Positions 1-12,900 of a DNA stretch of 64,000 nt are shown here, piece after piece (within the stretch, counting starts at the first letter, position 1; every line of letters begins with the position of its first letter). Source of the DNA: Anseranas semipalmata (taxonomy: Eukaryota > Chordata > Aves > Anseriformes > Anseranatidae). The translations under genes and the position numbers were made by a program. The notes beneath the pieces were generated by a model. The model was not told the DNA's origin. It made no database searches and saw only the letters and a program-made list of their open reading frames with translations. The stretch spans positions 51,634 through 115,633 of the forward strand of contig VXAA01006458.1 in NCBI GenBank assembly GCA_013399115.1, given 5' to 3'.

Positions 1-712
1 ATCAGCTGAAATCGCGTCTAGTAAATATTTACTGGAATTCCAAGTAGGGTTTATCTAATTAAAGCCAAGTAAAACTTTCCGTGAAAAAGAACCACCCAAC
101 CGGCAGCTGCCAGTGGATGCTTAGGGATGCATTAAAGAGCAGGCCAGGAGTATGTAGGATATTTTTGTGCTCTGCAGCTCAGGACTTCTTAAGCTGCATA
201 AGGTCTTAAAGCACTGAGCCTCTCACACTGGGGACCATGTCCCTGGTGCCACCGAGCAGATCCAGCTGTCCTTGGCTGCAGCATCCCAAAATCTGCCATC
301 CCCTGTGACGGGGCTGGTCTGGCTGCTGGGCCGGCAGGAGTGGCATGGCACAGGGATATCAGCAGGGATTTGCACTGGGATTTGCTGGGTTTTGCAGTGG
401 AGGTGGAGGGTCAGGACCTGTCCCACTGTGGGGCTGCGAGCATGGGGACACCAGCGCATCCCCCTGCCCCCCTGCCCGCTGGGACGGCGTCGGCACAAGG
501 CAAGCAAAGGCGTCTTTTGAATTAGCGCGGTCGTCAAGGTTGCCAGGACTGTAAATGTCAAATCTGAGCAGAAATATTTGGCATGTAAACCATCTCCGTT
601 CTTCCCCTCTGCGCCGAGCATGTGGGTGGCTCCGATTCCTCCTCCTCTCCACGGGACAGGAGCGCGGCGCTGCGGGGCGGCTGCTGGAGCCTCCTCTCTC
701 CTCTCTCCCCAG
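1..712 (+). other. DAAM1: DAAM1 intron upstream of the first coding exon (3' part)
   Basis: Non-coding; it ends in the pyrimidine-rich acceptor of coding exon 1. The first 70 bases are AT-rich and include a perfect 14-bp palindrome at 20-33. No promoter or untranslated exon could be identified here. Confidence 0.75.
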
Positions 713-936
713 GATCTAGTGCCCAGCAGGGAGGGACGCGGAGGATTTCGGCCATGGCTCCAAGGAAGAGGAGCGGTAGGGGGATCTCCTTCATTTTCTG
801 CTGCTTTCGCAGCAGCGACCACCCCGAGATCACGTACCGCCTGCGCAATGACAGCAGCTTCGCCCTGCAGACCATGGAGCCCGCACTGCCCATGCCACCG
901 GTGGAGGAGCTGGATGTCATGTTCACTGAGCTGGTG
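713..936 (+). CDS. DAAM1: DAAM1 coding exon 1 (41 nt of 5' UTR, then residues 1-61)
   Basis: The acceptor ctctctccccag ends at 712 and the donor gtaagt begins at 937. Positions 713-753 are 5' UTR and coding starts at 754. The exon encodes the N terminus, starting [18 protein letters not shown] and ending at DVMFTELV, including the start of the GTPase-binding domain. Because it has an acceptor, at least one untranslated exon must lie upstream of the window. It ends in phase 0. Confidence 0.96.
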
Positions 937-3900
937 GTAAGTAGAACACTTTTTCTTTTTTCTTTTTCTTTTTTTCCCCCTCTTCCTAGCCTCCCCAGCA
1001 AGGACAGGCTTGGTTTTGTGTTTTCAGGCAAGCTTTGATGTGAAGGGAGCATCGGGGGCTGCTGTTGGGAGTGGTGTTGTGCTGAACCTTGAGCTCTGCT
1101 GCTCTCTGAAGTACTGCCAGTTTGGGGTGCTTTCCCTTTCTTGTTGGAAAGCATTGATTTCTCAGAGCAGGCAGCAGCTGGGGGCTGTTCTGGCTTTGCA
1201 TGCCCCTGGGGTCCAGGTTGATGCAGTGGTGTCGGAGTTGGAAAAGCAGCTTGTCCCCTGTAGGTGCAAAGTGTCTTCCCTTGATGGGCTCTCTGCTTTG
1301 CAGAGAATCCTTGGTTATGGTCTAAATTGATGTTCGGAGAGTCAGGATAATGTTTCTTTGTCCCTCAGCACCAAAACTCTGAAAAAGATGGATCAGAAAA
1401 ATGAAAAATGTTAATTTCCTCTCACATTTCCACATTGCTTGTTGGATGGACCAAAAATACTCCACTTTGAGTTCGTTCAGCAGTGAAATGGGGTTTCTCC
1501 ACAGTGTTTTGTTGTGTAGCAGGAGCTAGGAGGTCACAACGTGATGCTGGCCAGTCACACTTCATGGTATAGCAAGTCCCATCAGGCACCCGGCGATGTG
1601 GTTTTGGTGATCCGGGCTGCTTGGGAGCAGGTTTTGCCCAGACGAGACCTCCGCAGGCAATAGGAGAGTGCAGGCTGGGACACCCATTGCATGGCATACC
1701 ATAGCAGGGATGAGACACCCCTGCAGCTACAGCACATGTTCTTGCAGCCGTCCAGCAAAATGGTGACGGCAGGGTGATTTTTAAGGTGTCCCCCCCAAAT
1801 TCAGTGGGTGCTTCTCACACAGGATGTACCATGGGGCATTGTTGCATGTGCAGCAAGGTGGGAGCAGAGCGGCACCGGCGGGGACGAGCTGGACCCAGGC
1901 GTGCTCTGGTGTTTCCCTTGGTCTGTGCTGCCAAGGTTTTGCTTTTTTTCCCAGATGTGTGTGAGAAGGAGGCTGGGAGGCAGCTGCTGCACCAGGAGCA
2001 GGGTCAGCAGGAGCTGCGCTGGCTCCCCAGGGGCCTGAAGCCATTTTGGGAGGGCAGGCAGTGCGCCCTTGCCGTGTTCCTGTGCAAGCAGCTGCAACCC
2101 CTTGGTTCCCCCCCCAAAATCAAAGTTTTAGCCGAGTCAGCACCAAGTGGGAAGGAGAGAAAGGCTGAGTTGATCCCTGCAGGTGCAAGAAGGCAGATTT
2201 CCCCAAATGGCATTCTGGGGAGTGAAGATGCAACCCCCTCCCCATTACAACTAGCTCCTTCTTGCTCTCCATAACCTGTTGGTGCCGGGTATTAAATTTC
2301 AGCATTAGCTAAATGGTTTGGAAAGTGTCCCACTGTTTCTGTATAAGCCCACTGTGTAACATTTGGAAGAGAGACAGAGAAAGCACTCAGAGGCGCGGGC
2401 CGAGCTTTATGCCTGCGGACCCCGTGCCACTGAACAACACGGTGGCCCCAGCGCTGCCGGGCCCGTCACGCTCGAGCAACAGGGGCAGGGTGGCTTGTGC
2501 CCGCTCTGTAGGACTGGGGCTGCCTCAAAAGGGCTCGGTGGTCTCAGTCACTGGGTTGAGGGAAGTCAAAGGGGCTGGAGGGGACCTGGAGGCTTTGCCA
2601 GCTCGGGTTGGTCCTAGGCCAACTCTTCCTTGCGGCTTCGTAGCGACTTTTCTGCACCACTTGTTCCCGTCAGCCCAGGCTCGGAGAGGCACGCAGGGAG
2701 GATTTCGGTCCTGGGTTTGGTCACCCAGGGGGACAGTCCTTCCACAAAGACCAATAACTCGGCAAGGTCCCTGCTCCGCATACCCAAGGCTGCTGTGAGC
2801 AACAAAGGGCAAAATCTCCTTCTTTTTGGAGCCATCCTGCAAAAAATCCTTGGGGCTCTGGGCGATTTTAAGTGTGCCTGCTCATCTGAGTCCGAAAGCG
2901 TCCTCAGTGAGAGAAATCGTGATTGCCCTGGGCCAGTGGCAGAGGATGAGGGCTTGTGCTGCCAAGGGGCTTAGGACAGCACTTGTGTCTCCAAGGTTAG
3001 TTAGAAGCTCAATTTGCTTTCCTCCCATGTGTCTTATGTCCTGCCCTGTATTATATGGACACTTTGGATTTTAACTGCTTGACTTTCAGCTTCTGCAGGA
3101 TAGTTTTGTTTTTATTCTGTGGCTGAGCAAGTGCTTCTCCAGAGGAGCAACTGGGAAACATGCCCCATTTGCAGCCTAGGCTGCGGGGATGATGTGCCCC
3201 ATTCCAGCCAGCGACAGGAGCAGGCAGTGGCTTTCCCCTGGCCCTGAGTGCATGCAAATGCTGTTGCTGTGGTCAGTGAATGATCACTGTTTCCTCCCGG
3301 AGCAACCTTTTCCTTTCCCTTCCTTCCCCCCACCAGGGTTGAATGGGCTTTCGTGGGGGTATTATCAGGATGTCGCTCAAGCAGGCGCCGGCCCTGTTTG
3401 AAAGGTTTCCCTTTGTCCCCTGTCCTGCCGGGGCTCCGGCCAGGCTCAGCCACCCAGGGAGGAGCAGGTGCTGGCAGGGAGGCGCTGACAAAAGCAGAGC
3501 ATTTTAGCAGGATTTAGTGATTTGCAGCTCTCTTCGCTGGGATGAGACTTCACAGTTTTGCACATCTCTTCTCTCATTGCCACCGCTGCATCCTGCAGTC
3601 TGAGGTTCAGCAGCACTTGCAGGGCTCGTGCAGCAGTGTGGTACGCCCCAGCAGCATCCATTGGATTTAGGCAGTTGCTACACCTCCAGCAGCCATCGGC
3701 CCTCCATCAGGATGTTTGGCGTGCCGTGGCACCGAATGGCACGGGTACATCCTCGGAGTGACGCCAATGCCAGCCCTGGGAGGCAGCGCAGCGGAAACGT
3801 CTGCGGCCTGACGAGCTGCCTTCGAACACAGGGAACAAAGCTGTGCCATCTGCCACAGCTTCTTTCAAGAGGCTCCTGTGTATCCCAGCTAACAATACAG

Positions 3901-6900
3901 CGTTTCTTCAAAGGCTAAAATCTTGCTTGCATGCTCAGAGAAAGCACTTGCAAAGCTCCGCATAATGGTGCCATATGGTGGATCTCGCCATAACAATCCT
4001 CTCTATTTTCTGCCAGCAACTAGACTTTCCACCAGATGGGTAAATGACTGATGTCCTTTATATCTGCTTAACACTCCTTGTCACTCTGAGGCTTTTAATG
4101 AAGCGCTGTGTGTGGTGGTGTGCCTCGGCCCCACGGGACGTGCGCTTCACGGCTGGGCGGAGGCACGGAGGGGCTGAACAGCTAGGCAGGGAAGGTCAGT
4201 GCAAGCCTGGGTAGTCCCCGGGAGGGCACAGGACCCCTCGGGTGTGTTTGGAGGGGATGAGGGGTGGGAAGAGCAGGGCACCTTTGTACATGTGCTTTCC
4301 GTCCCTCTTGTTGGATGAGGCAGCCTGTTTGTAACTGGTGTCCATGTTGAGTTACCCATTGCTGTGTCCACCTTCTTGCCCCATAACCTAGCACTCTTCC
4401 CAGTAGGGCAGGTTGCAGTGGTGTCATCATCCTGGCAATGCTCTGGTGGCTCCTCAGACCAGAGCTTTGCTTGCCCCTGGAGCACAAGGTGCCACCTCTC
4501 CCAGGTCTTGCACCTCTCTCCCACCCTGCACCTATCTGTGCCGGTGGAGGGAAGGGCTCAGAGGAGATGCTGCTTTGGCCATCCATGGAGACTTGTCCTC
4601 CCAAATAACTGGGCTTTTAGGAAATTCCAGTGGCTGGTCCCCATTGGGCTTTCAGACTTTTCACCTCTGACTCATCTTTAGCAATACAGAAGAAATTTGT
4701 GCAGTCTCCACCCAGCCCTGCATCCCACCCATGATGTACAGCAGCCCATTTTCAGTCATGGCCTATAAAACCAGAGCAGGTATCCTTCCCCGGGTCCCTC
4801 CTCCCAGTTTTTAGCAGTCAGGAGGTTTCGGAGACTTGTGGAGGTGACACCAGGAGGCAATGCAGTGTCCCCAGCCCCCTGAGACATGTCAGATGGCTGA
4901 TGGTGCAGCGTGTTTGTGACTGCCTTCACAGGGATCTGCTGGAGGGGAGATACTCAAATGTGGTCTATACGTGCTGTGATTTATGCCTTCCCCGCCTGCA
5001 ACATGGAATTCTGCTCCATCACTGTGTGCCAGTTTGTGAAGTGGTAGAAACTTGGGAGGCTGTGGAACAAAAGAAGAGTTATTGGTAGTTTACAGTATTT
5101 GTTACAGCATTTGTATTTTGCTGTACTTGTGGCAACTGATGCATTTCATCAGAGGCCACAGAGCTGGTCTCTGGGTGCAGGCTGTTTGTTAGGAGATGGC
5201 ATGCCTGGTCACAGAGTTGCCTTTGAAATGCTTCAAAGTGGGGGATTTGTCTGTGGCTGATGATGTAGGGCACTTGGCTGAGATGCTCCAGGTGTAGTTT
5301 TATTGCTTCTTTGAATGGAACAGGTGTATGTTCTCTTTGTTTGAACCTGGGCTCTTGCACAGCTTGACAAACAGTGCCTGTATGAGCCTGTAAGTATGTA
5401 TTGAGTGGAAATAGTGTGGAGGTAAAACGCTTTCACAAGTATGGTGCCTTCCCTTCTAGCCCTAGCAGTCTGCGCTTTTTCAAAACTGCCTTTTCTCTTT
5501 TTTTTTTTGGGGGGGGGGGTAACATCTACTCCTGCCCAAAGTTCTTCTGAAAGCATCAGGAAGCAGATGTGTGGCCTCACCCTTTCCACCTGTCCCATAA
5601 AGAAGGCTTTTGGGGAGAGGCAGGAGGAGCCCAACCTGGCCGATCTGCTCTGGCACTGCCTGGCCGCCTGAGCTCAGTGGGGTGCTGCAAGTGCTCGCGG
5701 CGAGCAGCGGTGCCAGGAGCAGCCCGGCCACCCCTGCCAGTGCTGAGCTGCCACAGGGCCAGGGGGTGCTGCAGTCAGCGCGAGCGTGGAGGCCTGGTGG
5801 TAGCGGTGCCCAGGAGGGAATTCATCGCTAGGCTTTACTTAGGAACTTCAGTAATGTGCTTTTCCCTCCAGTTTCTAATCCATTAAGGAGAATGCGTGAG
5901 GTTTTTGGCCTTGCAAAACAACATGGCTTTTAAGGAACAGCTGAGGGATCAACTGCAAAGCAAGGCTTCGCATTTCATGCTCACAGGTCAGCTGTCCTTT
6001 TTTGCTGCCTGGTCTTTTTGCACTGTTAGGGACTTCAGGATTTTGAGAACCACTGAGCGGTGCTGAAGCCATCTTACGCTATATCCCCACAGAAAACATG
6101 CAGTTGGTACTCAGAAAAGATAGGACTGCAATAGCCCTTGTGTCCTGGGCAAAACATCCCTTTCTGCAGAGCCCACCCAGGGCCAGGTGCAGCACCAGGC
6201 TCCTGACCCCATTCCACCTCCATCTCCCATAAGCTCCCCTCCAGCATATGAATCCCGTGTAAGGGGGAAAGCCAAGTGATTTGGTAATGTCTGCTTTCAC
6301 GCTCATTCTGTGAGGAGCTGGCCCTGTGCAAAGGGCACGTTGAAGGTGCTGCCGGCTGCTGCTTGTCAGGAGGGACCAGGCCGGGCCATCAGGGCCTCCC
6401 CGGGGTGCCCACTCTCCCCTCAGCCACCCCGCTTGCTCTCAGCACTTCATGGCGTTATGCCTTCACACGTAATCCCTTGAACCTGTGTTTTGGCAGGTAA
6501 GCATCTGGTATAGACGTCGCACACCTCCTCAGTGAGAAAATAAGGATTTTCTGCCCACACGTGTCCTACAGACTTGAGTAAAATAATCCACCAAGGAGCG
6601 CTATGTTTCAGCTGACGCGTTCGTGTAATTGCAATATCTGTTACAGCTACAAACCAGTGTGGGGGCTCGCCTGGCTGTTAAGGCCTCACTGTTCCCAAGC
6701 AGTAACTTTATGAAGGAGCTGTGTTACGGCACAATGTGAACCCCAGCTGAAGGCAGAGAGCAAATAAGAAAACCCTTTGTCTCATTGAGAAGTACAGCTA
6801 AAGTGGAAAAATTATATGGTCTACCTGCTAAGTGCTTTCCACGTTGCACTTCATAAAAGAGGAGGCCACAACACTGGGAGATGCCTGGATAGCTCGTTTG

Positions 6901-9900
6901 GTAATGCTTCGGTGACATTAATTGGGGCATTTTGGGTTTTGGTTTGTGCCAGCTCCAAGCATTCCCAGTAGGAATCACCACAGAGATGCCAGTATAGCTG
7001 TCCTGCTCCCTCCTGATCGCGCCGTCACTGAGTGCTGTTGCAGGAGCTGCAATCAGGATTGAACTCCACGTGGATTTTGCTTCATTGCCAACCTCAGCGG
7101 GAAGCATTCCCACTGGAAAGAGCCCGTCCCTGCCCCGTATCTGCTTGCAGATGGGTAGGAAAGCTGCCCGTGCCACTGTGGTATCTGCCAAAAGCAGGGT
7201 CTGTGCCTTCCTCAATATGCAGCCATGGCCAAGGTCAGGTTGTGTCTCCAAGGCTTTGTGCAGCCCCGCGCTGCCTGCAGGATCCTGCCTGGGCGCCCGG
7301 TGGCTCTGAGTCCTGTCGTATGCAGCATGTGAACCAGTACCTATATTTGAGGGGATTAGCTTCCCTGAAAACACCCAAAACCAACTGGTTTTATCAGCTG
7401 CTTTTCTGTTTGGTTCCTTGCAAGCAAAGCTTTGCAGGGAGGATAAATAGCACATCAGCAATATGAAGCGGAGTGACATTTCTTTCCCATGAAAAGCATC
7501 CCAGGCTTGGCTTGGAGCTTAACTTACAAAAGGTAGTGGTTAAGCAAGAGAAAAATGAGTACGCTTGTTGTTAGGTTATGTGCTAAAGCTCATCTGCACA
7601 CCCAGAGAGGAGCTCAGAGGGACAATGGTGGGAGGGGAGCCCAAATAACACCCAGGCCCATCACAGGGGCTACCAGCCCATCACGGGTTTATTTGCACAA
7701 GCTCAGAGGAGCACAGGGGTACAGTGGCAGGCAGGAACTCGTATATACCAGTGCCAGCAACTGGGGAGACTGGGATCTAGGGGCAGCTACTGGGCAGACC
7801 AAATGTCTGAGCCTGGCTGCTGGTGGGGATCCACCTTGTACATACGTATATGTATATATATATGTATATATGTGTGTGTGCATATATTTATATATATATA
7901 TATACAAGCCACAGGTATGCAAGGAGCCCATTTCCGTCTTATGTTGCCCATCAGCATCTGGCTGTAGTTGGGTCCTGCTTTCCTCAGCTGTACCCTTCAG
8001 GTCCTGCATGCAGAGCGGTAAATCTTGGTGAGCTTTCAGGAACGAGTTGGCATGGGGCTCTGCAGCCACTAGTTGCCATCCAGCCCCTTTTTGATGCCCT
8101 TCCTAGGGCTGAGGAAACCCTGGAGCAGTTTAACCCCAAACCAACCGTGCATAGTACTCGTAAGTAAACGTCTGTATTGGGCAGGGGACATCTGAAGCCA
8201 CACTTGACCCATTGGTTTGACTTCCAACTTCAGTAGCTCTCACAGATTTCAGCAACAGAGGTGGTATCTAAAAACTGATTGAAAAGGGAGCTGCTTTTTT
8301 GGGTCTATAAATAGGTGGGAAATGCACATCTGAAACTTCCTTGTTATTTGTTTGCCAAGACCATGCTTTATTGCAGTATGAGGTGCACCCACTGAAGGGC
8401 AGTCATACCTAGCTGAGGTTGACTTCAATTTAATCTATTTTAGTGAGCACAGTAACAAATAATGGGCCAATACATCTTATTTTGTTGTTTTCATGGTTTA
8501 TGTCCAATTGTGTGGAAAAAGCGCTTTGGCAATCCACCTGCAGGGCTTTAGATCTGAGAGTGCTTGCTTGTCTGGGTAAAACTGCTTAGATCAACACAGT
8601 CCTTGCTATAGAGTGCTTGGTACAATAATTCAAGTTGTACAAGTGTTTAATTAAAATGGGAGAAAGGTTTTCCAGATGATGTCAGTGAAAAGGTCATAGA
8701 AGGCTGAGCTCAAGAAATAAAAAAATATGTATATATGCAGTTATACATTACAACAACAACAAAAAAAGATTGAGAAACCTAAGTAGATAATTCTATTTTA
8801 AAATACATCGGTATTGGAATATGAACACCTTTAAAATCTAAACTTACTTTAGACTATTAAAATAGTTAATTAAATGAAATAACATTAAAGCAGTACATGC
8901 TGTCTGCATCAGTTAGGTGTTTGAACTGATGGAACACGAACGAGCTGCAGCTGGAGCTTATTGAAAAGCTAAATCAGATATTGATGGTCATAATCTTTCC
9001 TGCAGGAGAAGAAAGGAATGCATATTTTATTTACGTCTGTCCAATGCGTTTAGTTCAATAACTGAAAGCTGCAAAGCACGATGGATTGGGGTCTTTCCTT
9101 TCTAATCTAGGACTAAAAATTAAATGTGGGAGGAGGCTGACTAGGTGTAAGGGCTTTGAAGACATTATTCCTTATTGCTGCTGCTGCTCATTCCCTTGCT
9201 GTAGGCAGTTTCCTTTCTTCAAATAATTCATTAAATGATAAAGGCAAAATTAATATGAATCTTCTATCTGTTATGCTTATTCATTAATAAATATAAATAG
9301 TTGATTTTTGGTCATGGTCTATAGTTCCAGGTGCAGGTTGTCATGAATAAATCGAAAATTTATAGTGATAACGCTGGCTGGGGTCGGCTTGTCTGGGGGG
9401 TTGTTTTTACATTCTCAGGGCACTGTGGCTAGAAAGATGTATGCTAGAGAGGAGGTATTTTTATTAGAAATACTAAAACTAAAATACCTCCTTGTTTTAA
9501 ATAAAAAGCTAAACTAAATTTGCCTGTGTTGAGAATTGTAGTCACCTAAATAACGTTATGGGCAGAGGAGCTGTGCTGCTGGATGCATTACCTTCAGGCT
9601 GTGTTTGAAGGTGGTTATTTGAATGCAGTCATGCTATAGTGGCCACTGATTAGTAAATCTGTTTCTTGAAGAAAACAACTTAAAAAGAAAATGATGAGAT
9701 AAGTAGGATGGATTATTGGGCCGAGGCTTTCTGCGTGCCAGTATAAATCACAGCTGGGACCGCCAGTGTGAATGCAGCAGCCTCCCTGTGAGGCAGCGCG
9801 TTCGCACAGCGGAAGAAGATTAGATGAGGTACGGGGGGAAAAATGCTGATTGCTGTTTCCCTTGACACTGTAACATTCTTGGATAAATCACATTGATGAA

Positions 9901-12900
9901 CTTGGAGAAGAATGCCTGGAAGAGAGTGAAAAAGCGATATGACCCCAGAGAAAGGAAGCTGATGCAGACTTCAACAGGCGATTTTTTTTTTCTTAATTCC
10001 CATGCTGTACCAGTTAGTGTCAAATGTTGCCAAAAAGTTCCCAGTTGTTTCTTTCTTTCGCATTTTATTTTTTTATTTTTTGAGCAGTCTTGGATCTCTG
10101 TATTTATTTGAGGATGCAGGAGACCTTGGCTGTGTGCTGTAGTCCCCTTGGTGTCCTTGCAGCCTTATACAGGAGCTTCCAAACTCTGTGCATCTGTCCA
10201 TCAGGCATTAATTCACTTGCTTTTTGTTATGTTGTTCATTTATTGATCCAGTGATGTCTTTCCATATATGCATATATATATATACATATGTGCACACACA
10301 CATATGTATATGTGAACCCAAAACAAGCCAGCAGTCTTTGCATGAATTTTTATTTCAGTTATGACAATGAATAACCTCCTTTCTCTCCTGTCTCCTCTGC
10401 AGTTACACAGTTAATCAGCCAGAAAGGTGCATTAGACTGATAAATTTTTCAACATTTTCCCTACCACCTCTGAAAATATTCCAGGGGTGCCAACCCTTGT
10501 CTAGTGAATTGTCCCTTATTTGATCTCTTCTCCCTACTATTTGCAGAGTTTTTTGGACCAGGGGATGTGTGGGCTGTAAAGGAGAAGCCAGTGGCAGTCG
10601 CACTGGCGTGGGCAGTGTTTGGGCTGGCCCGGCTCTGAGAGCCCGTCCTGGGGCTTGTTTCTGAAGTCAGAGATGTGCAGTGTCCCACCTGCTTTTCCTC
10701 TCTGAAGTAGCAGATGGTGCACCCAACATCAGGTCCCATCTCTCCCACCCCATGGAGCAGGGAAATAGAAAAGGGGAGAAATGCAGACTTCAGTCTCCAG
10801 CTCTGCAATTTCACGCCTGGGCTGTCCTGCCTAACCTTAGCATTCAAACTGCTCTTTATAGCTCCTGTGCTCCAGCGTGACCCTTTCCTAAAGCCGTTTC
10901 GCCCTGCTGCTCTCCCCTCCACTGACCTCATGTTATGGAGCCGGCAGCCCCAGCCAGCTCCTCACTTCCTGCCACTTCCCCGATGAAAGCCCAATGGCTC
11001 TCAGCCCATGGAAGATGCTCATTAAAATTTCCACCATGGCACGAGTGTCTGCTACAGCCTGGGGCTGGACTTTGATGCCCTTTCTGCTTGGAGGGTCAAT
11101 CAGTTATTTCAGCAGCAGTGCCTCGCTTTCCTCTTTGATCTGGGTTTGCATTTAAGAGGTGGTCAGAGTCTGTGTTGACTGCAAACCAGAGAGGTTGTGG
11201 AGTCTTCCACCTTGGAGATACTCAAAAGCCATCTGAACATGGTCCTGGGCAACAGCTTTATGTGGTCCTGCTTGAGCAGAGCGTTGTTGTAGATGATCTC
11301 CAGAGGTCCCTTCCCACCTCAACCTGTCTGAAACCTCACAGCTCTCTTCACGGCGAGGTCAGACTCGAGGCTTTCCTCCAGCTTTCCAGGCTTCTCTGAG
11401 TGAAGGTTTCTTTTCTGACCTGCACACAAGATGTGCCTGGTCGATGCTCTCACCGCTGGAATGGGCTGGGATTTGCCTTTTTTCTTGGCAAGCTCCTGCT
11501 AGTGAGACATCCAAGTGAGCACCTGCTTGGAGGAGCTGCCTGGTGGTCTTCTTCTGCACCACTCAGCAGGACTCTCTTTTGGTTTTTGCTCACCAGCCCT
11601 GGTCCTTCCATCCACACATGCATCCCTGTTACCTGGGCTCCTTGTGCTGCCCAATTGCTGGCTTGGGGAGGCCTGGACCATGGGAATCTCTTTCCCGAGC
11701 ATTACTTTACATACTCCAAGGTAAAGATGTAGGGAGGGATGAAAACTTCAGTTTAACCTGTGGGATCCTGCTTGCAGCATGCTGAACTAAACCATGAGTA
11801 TCTAAGGTAGCTTTAGGAGAACAGCGTGGAATTGCCTTCACTAGACGCTCATGTTGTGCACGGAGAGAGGGGGAGGTTTGCTTGGCTTGAGCAGGGAGCC
11901 ATGAGCTGTCAGCAAAGCAAGCGGCACAGATGTATTTTACCTCTTAGAAATAGCATATAAACTTAGAGAGTCAAATCTCCCCATGAGTTTTTTTTTTTTT
12001 AAGCCATATTCAAATGAAGATTTAATGTGGAAACATGTTTCCTGATCTAGAGGTTAAGAGTTTAACTGTACAGGATAAATATTTAAGAGCAGCACATCTC
12101 TTTCCAGTAAAAACACTCAGGGCAGAGACTTCCTTTTAGTGGCAAAATGAGGCTGTTATTTTACGTGCCTTTGACCTGATTCCAAAAAAATATTTAAAAT
12201 AGCAAAGTTGGCAGCTCTGGCCATGGGAGACAGCCAGGTGCAAGGGGGCAGAGCTGTCAAAGATGAAGCTGAAGTGAGGGGAGAGGGCAATGGGTGCACG
12301 GTGGATAGGTATGGGCACTAACCTAAGGGTTGTCTTCTTCAGCAGCCGCCAACATTGCACACTGTAGCAGGAGTGCGTGGCTTGCAAATGGCCTATAAAA
12401 TTAACTGCCAGTTAGAATCACCTAATTATTGAGTTCATGATTTTTAATTGAAGGTGCATATGGGTTTGAGGTTGTGCACAGCTTCTCTGCTGTGTTATGA
12501 CTCCACAGTGCAATTGCAAAGGACTTAGTCATACCAACTTTCATACGGTTGTCTGTGAACGACTGGAAAACCGTTGGTTTTCCTGTCCTCTGTTGATCTT
12601 TTGGAGGCAGAGGGACAGTTTCTGAGCAGCCTGTTCAGGGCCAAGGAGTACTGAGATACTCATCCATGAGCGCACGTGATGCTTCAAACCCAGCAAGGCT
12701 GGAGGTGGGCGCAGGGATTCCCATGCACGTCGCAACTGCAGAGACCTGATTCTTCACGGTTAAGTTGCTGTTACAGCTCAGAATAACAGTTATTAGTCAC
12801 TGTTTGATTATGAGGATTTTTGTATTAACTGGTTGCCACATATTATTTATTTAAACACCTCTCCCAAGCATCCTGCAAGATATCATTAGGTAGGTGTTTC

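Noticed and set aside
4755..4770. TATA-like ctataaaa in intron 1
   Set aside because: Isolated motif without initiator, CpG context or downstream exon; expected by chance.
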